Shown here one piece after another: positions 46,315-54,217 of a DNA stretch of 56,104 nt. The position numbers were made by a program, and so were the translations under genes. The stretch spans positions 1 to 56,104 of the forward strand of contig JAJFJF010000025.1 in assembly GCA_021774255.1 (NCBI GenBank). Reading direction: 5' to 3'. Each line of letters opens with the position of its first letter. Within the stretch, counting starts at the first letter, position 1. This DNA comes from Gammaproteobacteria bacterium. Lineage in GTDB: Bacteria; Pseudomonadota; Gammaproteobacteria; JAJFJF01. A model generated the notes under the pieces. The model had not been told where the DNA came from. It was given only the letters and a program-made list of their open reading frames with translations, and made no database searches.

Positions 46315-46395
46315 GTTGTATTGGTATCTGTTCAGGTGGGTCAAAAGTCTAGAAATTACATTAATCATCTAATTTTAAAAGCAAAAATACTTTTA

Positions 46396-46420
46396 GCTTA
46401 GTTGTAACCTAAAAATGTAA
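46396..46420 (-). promoter_or_regulatory. Second, diverged copy of the motif (F')
   Basis: The two TTAC elements keep the 13 nt start-to-start spacing, but TG is GG and the TATA-like part is lost. The 12 bases GATAAAATTTAC ending in its first TTAC are identical to those of copy D. Confidence 0.45.
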
Positions 46421-46725
46421 ATTTTATCTCAAAAGGGCGGCCACAGGGAATGGTTACGTGGCAATCGTTTCTTGTTGTAACCTAAACTAGGTTCGAATCG
46501 AGCTTTTTAAGATCTGTTTTGTTCAATTTTTGAACAAAAAACTTCCCTACGAATAGATTGTAAGCATCTCATATCTTCTTGTTTTTTCTTGCTATAGTTA
46601 AAAGAAAGTGTCGGGTGTTTTTCGATGCATGTCATGCGTAAATGCGTTTTAGCGCGGTCACGAACATGATACGATTAGACTCCAAAACGCCTGATCCAGG
46701 ATAAAAATTTTTGGTCGTTTCGAAT

Positions 46726-48861
46726 ATGAAATTAGTTTCTTTGAGAACATTCGCCTTTGTGCTGAGTTTTTCTTTGCTCAGTAGCTCACTATGGGCGCAA
46801 GAAGAAGGACTGCAAAGTAAGCGACTCTGGAATTTTCAAGACGTTGATATCATCACCGTGATTGGCGAAATCTCACGTGAAACCGGCAAAAATTTTATTA
46901 TTGACCCGGCGGTGCGGGGCAACGTGACCATGGTGTCGGGTCACGAGATGGATGCCGAAGAGACCTACCAAGTTTTTTTATCACTCTTACAAATTTTGGG
47001 CTATGCCGCTGTACCGGGCCCGAATGTCATTAAAATTGTGCCGGAGGCCAATGCAAAACAACTGGGTTTGCCGGTCGGTACCGATTTCACACCCGGTTTA
47101 GGCGACGACATGGTTTTGCGCGTGGTGAAAGTGCATAACGTGGCGGCGGCGCAGCTATTGGCGGCCTTGCGTCCGTTGGTGCCGCAACAAGGGCATTTAT
47201 CAGCTTACCCGCCTACCAATGTATTAATTATCGGCGACCGGGCAACCAACATTGATCGCCTTGTGCAAATTATTGAAAGCGTGGATCAAGAAAGCACAGA
47301 AGAAGTGGAGGTGATCCCCATCGAACATGCCACGGCAGCAGAGCTGGTGGCGTTGATCAGTTCGTTGGAAGCTGGCGGCGGTGGGCAGCAGCGTGAGCAA
47401 GTGCTCGCGCCACTGGTATTAGCGGCTGACGATCGTACAAACAGTGTGTTGTTGAGCGGTGATCCACAACGTCGCTTACGCGCGAAAGTATTGATTAAAC
47501 ATCTTGATACACCGATCAAAGGGACCGGTAATACCGAGGTGATTTATCTGAAGTATTTGCAAGCAGAAAGCATGGCGCAGATTTTAGATGGCCTGGCAAA
47601 CGGTTATTCGACCGGTGCAGCCAGTTCGACCAGTTTACCTAGCCGCGGTATTAACCCCATTGGCGGCAGTGGTACCGGGTCAAGCCGCTATGGTGGCACC
47701 TCATCCTCCTCTAGCCAGTTTACGGGCTCAAGCAGCACGGGGGGCGGTACCACGGGTACTAACCGCACCACGGGGGCCACGGGTGGTGGCGCTACCACCG
47801 GCGCGACCGCGCGGGGTACCCGCACGAATCCTTTTGGGCAAGCCGCCACACAAGGTGAAGGCCCTGCTGTGGCCATTCAGTGGGAAGGCGACAGCAATGC
47901 GTTGGTGATCACGGCGCCGCCCGATATGATGCGTCAACTCAAAACGGTGATTGCCCAGTTAGATATACGTCGTGCCCAAGTGTTTCTTGAAGCGATGATT
48001 GTGGAAGTCAGTCTTGATTTGGCTTATCAATTAGGGATTGAGTGGGAAGTCAATAGCGGAGATTTTCGTGCCAGTAGCCGTTTTACTGGGGACGGTACGG
48101 GAGATGGCGATACGCCAGGGTTTGGGCAAAGAGGCTTAAATCTCGGTTATTTTAGTGGTGACTTTGATATTGTGTTAAATGCGTTGGCCACCAATACTGC
48201 AGCGAATGTCTTATCCACACCTTCGTTGGTGACACTTGATAATGAAGAAGCGGAAATTGCCGTTGGTCAAAATATTCCTATTCCTACCGGCACGCAGTCG
48301 AGTTTAGATAGCTCACCTGATAATGTGTTCACGACGTTTGAGCGCCGCGACGTGGGTGTGATTTTGCGTGTGCGTCCCCAGATCAATAATGCCGATACAC
48401 TGCGCCTTGATATTGACCAAGAGGTTTCTACTGTTGTTGATCCTACAACCGTTAATTCAGAAGCGGGTGCGGTGACCAATGAACGTCGCATTGTGACCAC
48501 CGTATTAGTCGATGACGGTGAAATTTTAGTGCTGGGTGGCTTAATCCAAGATGAATTGAATGACACCGTCAGCAAGGTGCCCTTTTTAGGCGATATCCCA
48601 TTACTCGGGCGTTTATTCCGTTCCGATACACGAAGTTCAAGAAAAACGAATCTTTTAGTGTTTTTGCGCCCCGTTATTTTACGCACACCAGAAGATGGTA
48701 TTCTTGCGAGTACAGGTAAATATTACAGTATGCGTCATCGACAAATACAGTATGAGAAATATGGCATGGCCGCACTGGAAACGGGCTCAGGCGTGCCCGT
48801 ATTGCCTTATCGCGATGATTTGATTGAACTGCCCCCGCCGTTTCTGAAATTCGACAATTAA
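46726..48861 (+). CDS. gspD: Type II secretion system secretin GspD
   Basis: This is the outer-membrane channel of the type II secretion system. The 711-residue protein has a signal peptide (to about residue 25, SSLWAQ). N-terminal domains N0-N3 include NFIIDPAVRGNVTM and NVLIIGDRATNIDRLVQII. The C-terminal secretin pore domain (TPSLVTLDNEEAEIAVGQNIP, then ILVLGGLIQD, then VPFLGDIPLLGRLFRS) is complete. A Gly/Ser/Thr-rich insertion of about 70 residues (about 298-368) sits between N2 and N3 or within N3. The ATG at 46726 gives the signal peptide; a TTG at 46711 is the longer alternative. gspE follows 12 bp later. gspC is not present. Confidence 0.96.
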   Translation: MKLVSLRTFAFVLSFSLLSSSLWAQEEGLQSKRLWNFQDVDIITVIGEISRETGKNFIIDPAVRGNVTMVSGHEMDAEETYQVFLSLLQILGYAAVPGPNVIKIVPEANAKQLGLPVGTDFTPGLGDDMVLRVVKVHNVAAAQLLAALRPLVPQQGHLSAYPPTNVLIIGDRATNIDRLVQIIESVDQESTEEVEVIPIEHATAAELVALISSLEAGGGGQQREQVLAPLVLAADDRTNSVLLSGDPQRRLRAKVLIKHLDTPIKGTGNTEVIYLKYLQAESMAQILDGLANGYSTGAASSTSLPSRGINPIGGSGTGSSRYGGTSSSSSQFTGSSSTGGGTTGTNRTTGATGGGATTGATARGTRTNPFGQAATQGEGPAVAIQWEGDSNALVITAPPDMMRQLKTVIAQLDIRRAQVFLEAMIVEVSLDLAYQLGIEWEVNSGDFRASSRFTGDGTGDGDTPGFGQRGLNLGYFSGDFDIVLNALATNTAANVLSTPSLVTLDNEEAEIAVGQNIPIPTGTQSSLDSSPDNVFTTFERRDVGVILRVRPQINNADTLRLDIDQEVSTVVDPTTVNSEAGAVTNERRIVTTVLVDDGEILVLGGLIQDELNDTVSKVPFLGDIPLLGRLFRSDTRSSRKTNLLVFLRPVILRTPEDGILASTGKYYSMRHRQIQYEKYGMAALETGSGVPVLPYRDDLIELPPPFLKFDN

Positions 48862-48873
48862 TGCGGGTGTCTT

Positions 48874-50451
48874 ATGGCTGCGCAAGATCCCCATCTCAAT
48901 GACGACTATCCTGCTGAGGCAGAGCAAGCGCTCGTTGATGATAATATCGAAGCCAATAGTCCGCGGCGACTTTCCTATGGTTTTGCAAAACGCCATGGTG
49001 TTGTCATTAAAGCCATTGGTGATACGCAAGCGGTGATTGGGTACCGGCCAGGTATACAGCCCAGCACATTGGCCGAACTGCGCCGTTATCTGGGTGTGCC
49101 ACTGAAACTTGAAGAAGTCAGCGACCCTGCCGATTTTGATCAATTGCTCACAGGCATTTATGAAACGGGCTCCAGTGAAGCCATGCAAGTTGTCGAAGGC
49201 ATTGGTGACGACATGGATCTCGCGCGCTTAGCGCAAGAAGTGCCTGAAGCCGAAGAGTTGCTTGAAAGCCAAGATGATGCACCGATTATTCGCTTAATCA
49301 ACGCGCTCTTTAGCCAAGCCATCAAAGAAAACGCGTCGGATATCCACATCGAATCATTTGAAAACCGCGTGGTGGTGCGTTTTCGCGTCGACGGTATTTT
49401 GCACGAAGTGTTGCAACCGCAGCGCGTGTTGGCGCCGCTACTGGTCTCGCGGATTAAAGTCATGGCAAAACTCGATATCGCTGAAAAACGTGTGCCACAA
49501 GATGGGCGTATTGCTTTGCGTATTGCAGGGCGCCCAGTCGATGTGCGGGTATCGACGATGCCATCTAGCCATGGCGAGCGCGTGGTGTTGCGTTTATTAG
49601 ATAAGCAAGCAGGGCGTTTAGATTTATCGCACTTAGGCATGCCGCCCGCCACGTTAAAATTAATGGAAGAAGCGATTGCGCATCCTTATGGCATTATTTT
49701 GGTCACCGGGCCAACCGGTTCGGGTAAAACGACCTCACTTTATGCGGTGCTCACTGAACTCAACGAACCCACACGTAATATTTTAACGGTGGAAGATCCG
49801 GTGGAGTATTACCTTTCTGGGATCGGGCAAACACAGGTGAGTACGAAAGTGGGTATGACGTTTGCCCGGGGTTTACGTGCAATTTTGCGACAAGATCCCG
49901 ATGTGGTGATGATCGGTGAGATCCGCGATTTAGAAACCGCTGAGATCGCGGTGCAAGCCAGTTTAACCGGTCACTTAGTCTTATCGACGTTGCATACCAA
50001 CACGGCGATCGGTTCGGTGACCCGTTTGCACGATATGGGTGTGGAACCTTTTCTATTATCTTCCAGCTTGGTCGCGTTGATCGCGCAGCGTTTGGTGCGC
50101 TTATTGTGCGAACACTGCAAAGAAGTTTACGAACCTGATCCCGCAGAGTGTCGTGTGCTCAATATTCCAGAAGGCACACCGCCACCCACCCTTTATCACC
50201 CGGTAGGCTGTGATAAATGCAAAAATTTTGGTTACGCCGGGCGAACAGGTATTTATGAGGTTGTATTAATCGATGACCAAATGCGTCGCTTAATCCACGA
50301 AGGGGCCAGTGAACAGGCCATGACACAATACGCGCGCACTTTATCGCCCAGTATTCGCCAAGATGGGATGAAGCGCGTATTAGCAGGCAAAACAACATTA
50401 GAAGAAGTCTTGCGCGTGACGGAAGAAGGCATGCAACATGACAGCGTTTAG
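48874..50451 (+). CDS. gspE: Type II secretion system ATPase GspE
   Basis: This cytoplasmic hexameric ATPase drives pseudopilus assembly. The 525-residue protein has an N-terminal GspE domain and Walker A GPTGSGKTTSLYA near residue 277. The Asp and His boxes LTVEDPVEYYLSGIGQ and GHLVLSTLHTN are present. A tetracysteine zinc motif occurs as CEHC and CDKC near 410-450. Walker B is DPDVVMIGEIRD. All motifs are intact. It overlaps gspF by 14 bp. Confidence 0.96.
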   Translation: MAAQDPHLNDDYPAEAEQALVDDNIEANSPRRLSYGFAKRHGVVIKAIGDTQAVIGYRPGIQPSTLAELRRYLGVPLKLEEVSDPADFDQLLTGIYETGSSEAMQVVEGIGDDMDLARLAQEVPEAEELLESQDDAPIIRLINALFSQAIKENASDIHIESFENRVVVRFRVDGILHEVLQPQRVLAPLLVSRIKVMAKLDIAEKRVPQDGRIALRIAGRPVDVRVSTMPSSHGERVVLRLLDKQAGRLDLSHLGMPPATLKLMEEAIAHPYGIILVTGPTGSGKTTSLYAVLTELNEPTRNILTVEDPVEYYLSGIGQTQVSTKVGMTFARGLRAILRQDPDVVMIGEIRDLETAEIAVQASLTGHLVLSTLHTNTAIGSVTRLHDMGVEPFLLSSSLVALIAQRLVRLLCEHCKEVYEPDPAECRVLNIPEGTPPPTLYHPVGCDKCKNFGYAGRTGIYEVVLIDDQMRRLIHEGASEQAMTQYARTLSPSIRQDGMKRVLAGKTTLEEVLRVTEEGMQHDSV

Positions 50452-51664
50452 TTACACGGCACTGGATCAAAAAGGCAAGGAAAAAAAAGGTGTGCTTGAA
50501 GCCGATACGCCTAAGCAAGTGCGCCAACGCTTGCGTGAACAAGGCTTCAGCCCCATTAAAGTCGATATTGTCAAAGAGCAAGTGGGGCGGCGCGCAGGGA
50601 AAGGCAAAGCGTTAAAGCCGGGTCGCGCGGCGATGACGGTAAAAGAATTGGCGATGATGACGCGTCAATTAGCCACGTTGCTGCGGGCGGGGATGCCGCT
50701 GGATGCCACGTTGTCCGCGGTGTCAGAGCAAGCGGATAAACCTCGCATTAAAAGTTTGTTGTTAGCGGTACGTGCTCGCGTCATGGAAGGTATGCCATTA
50801 TCTGCCGGCATGCGTCAGTTCCCACGCACTTTCTCAGACTATTATTGTGCGACGGTTTCAGCCGGTGAGCAGTCAGGGCATTTAGATCAAGTCTTAGAGC
50901 GCCTGGCGGATTACACCGAGCAGCAAATGATGATGCGTCAAAAAATCACGCAGGCCTCTATTTACCCTCTCATGATGACCGTGATTTCATTATTGATTGT
51001 GGTGTTTCTGTTGGTGTTTGTGGTGCCGCGTTTTGTCACGGTTTTTTCAGACACAGGCCAAGAGTTACCGGCGCTCACGCAAATGCTGATTGGTGTCAGT
51101 GATACTTTGCAAGCGTATGGTATTTATATGCTGGTCGCGTTATTGCTTGCGGGTATTATGTTTCGGCGCATGATGAAAAAAGAAGCCTTTCGCAGGCGTG
51201 TGCATTATTTTTTACTGCGCTTGCCCTTGATTGGTCATATGATTAAAACGGTGAACACGGCGCGTTTTGCACGTACCTTTGGCACGCTCACCGAAGCAGG
51301 CGAACCGGCGGTGGCGGCGATACAGCTCTCCGTGCAGGTGATCATGAATATGCCTATTCGCGAAGCGGTCATCGACGCAGCCAATCGGGTGCGTGAAGGG
51401 GCGAGTTTGCAACACTCACTTAAACAAACTGGTTATTTTTCACCCATGACGATCCACCTGATTGCCAGCGGTGAAGCCAGTGGTAAGCTCGATGAAATGC
51501 TCGGCCGTGCGGCGGATAACCAAGATCGCGAAACGGAAGGGTTGATTGGTACCTTACTCAGCTTATTTGAACCGGCACTGATTATCTTTATGGGAGGGGT
51601 TATCTTGATTATCGTCCTCGCCATTCTGCTGCCTATTTTCGAGTTGAATCAGGCAATAGGGTAA
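50438..51664 (+). CDS. gspF: Type II secretion system inner-membrane protein GspF
   Basis: This 408-residue platform protein has an N-terminal basic segment (AFSYTALDQKGKEKKGVLEA). Two T2SSF domains (about 75-195 and 280-400) each end in a hydrophobic helix, with a third in the middle (LLIVVFLLVFVVPRFV). QLATLLRAGMPLDATL near 85 and SGEASGKLDEML near 345 are the family motifs. The expected next gene gspG is displaced by an inserted MFS-like gene and lies about 2 kb downstream. Confidence 0.95.
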   Translation: MTAFSYTALDQKGKEKKGVLEADTPKQVRQRLREQGFSPIKVDIVKEQVGRRAGKGKALKPGRAAMTVKELAMMTRQLATLLRAGMPLDATLSAVSEQADKPRIKSLLLAVRARVMEGMPLSAGMRQFPRTFSDYYCATVSAGEQSGHLDQVLERLADYTEQQMMMRQKITQASIYPLMMTVISLLIVVFLLVFVVPRFVTVFSDTGQELPALTQMLIGVSDTLQAYGIYMLVALLLAGIMFRRMMKKEAFRRRVHYFLLRLPLIGHMIKTVNTARFARTFGTLTEAGEPAVAAIQLSVQVIMNMPIREAVIDAANRVREGASLQHSLKQTGYFSPMTIHLIASGEASGKLDEMLGRAADNQDRETEGLIGTLLSLFEPALIIFMGGVILIIVLAILLPIFELNQAIG

Positions 51665-51862
51665 TTGTAATTTTTTTGAAAGGGGCGATGTAAACGGGAA
51701 AAATAAGTTATAAAAATAACTATATTTTACTCTTTTTTTTCAAGAGGAAGAGGAGGCTATACAACACAAAGGGGCGAGTAGGGTGCGCATAGCAAATAGC
51801 TCATACAGAAGAAGCAGAGCGACTGGATTATTTTACAAAAAGCAGATTAATTAGCTCCAGGC

Positions 51863-53350
51863 CTAGGAGGAGGGATCCGGGGCAGTGACATGATGCAGCG
51901 GGGAGCCATGACGGCTGGGGCTATCTTTGCTACATTCTAAGTAGCGCACCAGGACAAGCATCGACAGAGTGGCTAATATCCATAATGCGACGTTGAACCA
52001 CAAGCGATCTTCGTAGTTAAGATATTCCACTACCCATTTGTCTAAACCAACAGCGGGGGCTTGGCCTAACCCGCCGCACGTAATGATCAATGAAAACAAG
52101 AGGCCGGCTTCAGTTTCTGTGTATGTAATTTGGCAGAGCTTAAGGAGCGCCTGGAAGAAAAACATGCGCCAGTAAATGAAAATCATCATAGGGATCGCTT
52201 GAAACCAGTAAGGAAAGTAAGATCCGAGATTGGTGAACAGCATCCAACAAAAGTTGCAGGCAATGAGTAGCTTAAACCACCCTGCTGGCTTGAGACGTGA
52301 CAGGGCGAGTCGATTAAGCCACCAAGTAGACAGCGCTCCCCAAATCGGCAACGCGTAGCCCCAAAATGTTAGCAGTTCATCAATCTGGTCTTCATTATTA
52401 TCTGTTGCCATTTCCATTTGTTCTCGCAGTGGGCCCATATAAAAATACATCTGCAATACGTTTACCGCTGTCATGGGCATGAGTATTCGATACATGGGGT
52501 AGCTTTGGGCGGCCTTTTGCAGTAAAGCGAAAATGTCTTGGAGATCATGCTTGAGCGTTGCGAGCGTGCCATTTTCGTCTTTCTCTGGGAGGCTGTTCAC
52601 ACTGCTGTTTGAGTCACTGGTTGAGGTGTGATCACCCAGTAGAGGTGGATGGCCCGTCCGTCGGATTTGGGGGCTTCGCTTATGTTGGAAGGGAGGTGTG
52701 CCGTATAAGGCAAAGAGGATGCTGTGCAGTGCGACGAAGACTGAAAAGCATGCGAAAACGGTTTGCATTTCCCCTTTGCCGGCGTCTCGCTCATCGAAGT
52801 ACACTTTGAAGAGCAAAAAGATAAAGGCACAAAAATCATGGATGGTAAACAGCAGCAAATTAATCGCGTCTTTTTGCCATTGTGGTTCAAAGTCGTCACA
52901 AAATCCCACGTAAGTGAAAAATTGACCTGAGCCAGCAATTGCCATGACGACGAAAGAAAAGGTCAACCAACTGTAGTCTGTTGAGTAGCTAAAGCTTGAG
53001 AACGCTAAGCCGAATAGAAAGCCGGTGACAATGGTCCATATGCGCCTTCCAAATAGCTTGAGCATGGTGCCGTGAAATATCCCGGCGAGGTTCACGCACA
53101 TGCTGGCAATGAGCAGCATGTCATTCAGTAGTTGATCTTGTTCGTCGCAGGGGATCTCGTCTTTGCAGACATCGGAGAAATACTCTAAGTCCCGCAAAAT
53201 CTCTTTGAGCTGTGCATGGCCAAAGATCGTGGCGATCGTCAGCCAAGAAGCAAACGCCAACCAAACGATCTGTGGGTTGTGACGTATCCATTTTAGGTAG
53301 CTCGGGGGGCTTCTGTCAGGGAGAAGGCTCGCCTTCTCCTCGTCAGACAT
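51863..53350 (-). CDS. Eukaryote-like MFS transporter (SLC43/FMP42-like), paralog 2
   Basis: This 495-residue membrane protein is clearly paralogous to the 36458 protein: WLAFASWLTIATIFGHAQLKEILRD, a two-Cys loop, QDQLLNDMLLIASMCVN, LKLFGRRIWT, and LREQMEMATDNNEDQIDELLTFWGYALP align along the length. About 11-12 helices are present, with a Ser/Asp-rich central loop (about residues 215-255). The N-terminus MSDEEKASLLPD contains EKASLL, fitting the [DE]xxxL[LI] endolysosomal sorting pattern. It lies inverted between gspF and gspG. No convincing Shine-Dalgarno is seen. Substrate unknown. Confidence 0.65.
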   Translation of the reverse strand: MSDEEKASLLPDRSPPSYLKWIRHNPQIVWLAFASWLTIATIFGHAQLKEILRDLEYFSDVCKDEIPCDEQDQLLNDMLLIASMCVNLAGIFHGTMLKLFGRRIWTIVTGFLFGLAFSSFSYSTDYSWLTFSFVVMAIAGSGQFFTYVGFCDDFEPQWQKDAINLLLFTIHDFCAFIFLLFKVYFDERDAGKGEMQTVFACFSVFVALHSILFALYGTPPFQHKRSPQIRRTGHPPLLGDHTSTSDSNSSVNSLPEKDENGTLATLKHDLQDIFALLQKAAQSYPMYRILMPMTAVNVLQMYFYMGPLREQMEMATDNNEDQIDELLTFWGYALPIWGALSTWWLNRLALSRLKPAGWFKLLIACNFCWMLFTNLGSYFPYWFQAIPMMIFIYWRMFFFQALLKLCQITYTETEAGLLFSLIITCGGLGQAPAVGLDKWVVEYLNYEDRLWFNVALWILATLSMLVLVRYLECSKDSPSRHGSPLHHVTAPDPSS

Positions 53351-53400
53351 TTTTTTTCCCGGATGGCTAGTTTTTTATATGTCAAAGTAGGTGCTCTCTA

Positions 53401-53425
53401 ATAGTAGGGTAACAGGTGGGGGTAA
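53401..53425 (-). promoter_or_regulatory. Accessory promoter motif, copy D
   Basis: On the minus strand TTAC-N7-TGTTAC is followed by CCTACTAT, with GATAAAAT just upstream. GTTAC lies 63 nt before the ATG at 53350, the same distance as in copy A. Confidence 0.7.
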
Positions 53426-53588
53426 ATTTTATCAAAAGGGCTATTATGAGGCAGTTAGATGAGAATACTGCGCTGATTTTACTTTAAGTTATTGTTTTTT
53501 ATATTTTAATTTTTTTTAAATATCTTTATGCTCTTTTTTTGTTATCCCTTATGTAATACAGTTCCTCTTGTTGTTTGTACGAATAATA

Positions 53589-53618
53589 TTGAGGTATGAA
53601 TTGCGCTCGTCGTATAAT
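53589..53618 (+). promoter_or_regulatory. Sigma70-like promoter for gspG
   Basis: TTGAGG (53589-53594) and a perfect TATAAT (53613-53618) are 18 bp apart, about 34 nt before the gspG ATG. gspG can therefore be expressed apart from gspDEF. Confidence 0.65.
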
Positions 53619-53651
53619 GGCTCGTAGTCAATGGATAGCAATGAATAGGAT

Positions 53652-54098
53652 ATGCACATGATGAACACACTCTCGCCTTCTCGTCGCGCTTTACGTAAAC
53701 AACGTGGTTTTACCTTGATTGAGATCATGGTGGTGGTTGTGATTTTAGGTATCTTGGCTTCGCTGGTCGTGCCGCGTTTAATCAGCCGACCGGAAGAAGC
53801 GCGTATTGTTAAAGCGCAGCAAGATATTCGTGCCGTCGAAGCGGCTTTGCAGCTGTATCGTTTAGACAATGGTTTCTATCCTTCCCAAGAACAAGGCCTA
53901 CAAGCGTTGGTGACGGCACCTACGAGTGCACCACTCCCGCGTCGATGGTCATCTGAAGGCTATTTGGCTTCTATTCCTGTTGATCCGTGGGGTAATGAAT
54001 ATCTTTATCTTAATCCGGGTTCACATTCCACAATTGATATCTATTCGCTTGGGCCAACTGGTGAAGAAGGTGGCGAGCCCATTGGTAATTGGCAGTAA
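53652..54098 (+). CDS. gspG: Type II secretion system major pseudopilin GspG
   Basis: This 148-residue prepilin has the leader KQRGFTLIEIMVVVVILGIL, with cleavage after Gly and Glu at mature position 5. The C-terminal domain carries DNGFYPSQEQGLQALVTAP and PVDPWGNEYLYLNPG, and DIYSLGPTGEEGG is the calcium-binding loop region. AATAGGA precedes the ATG. The minor pseudopilin genes gspH-K and gspL/M do not follow; an aldo/keto reductase gene comes next. Confidence 0.96.
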   Translation: MHMMNTLSPSRRALRKQRGFTLIEIMVVVVILGILASLVVPRLISRPEEARIVKAQQDIRAVEAALQLYRLDNGFYPSQEQGLQALVTAPTSAPLPRRWSSEGYLASIPVDPWGNEYLYLNPGSHSTIDIYSLGPTGEEGGEPIGNWQ

Positions 54099-54127
54099 AG
54101 CAAAATATCGGTAAAAAATACTGAAAA

Positions 54128-54152
54128 TTACCTCTAGATGTTACTCTATATG
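54128..54152 (+). promoter_or_regulatory. Accessory promoter motif, copy G
   Basis: TTAC at 54128 and TGTTAC at 54139-54144 are followed by TCTATATG. It lies 78 nt before the ATG of the aldo/keto reductase gene. Confidence 0.65.
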
Positions 54153-54217
54153 AATAGAGATATTCCTTATACCCTTGAATCTTCAGTGTCTCTAAAAAAC
54201 GCACTCTGAAAAATTTT

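Larger units (their letters stand above)
46265..46710. other. 446 bp divergent control region ahead of gspD and the helical-protein gene
   Basis: This non-coding region contains two accessory promoter motifs facing the minus-strand gene. It also has two copies of GTTGTAACCTAAA (46401 and 46474) and a perfect inverted repeat TTTTGTTCAA-TTT-TTGAACAAAA at 46517-46539. TATAGT at 46593 is a possible -10 for gspD, but without a good -35. Confidence 0.6.
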
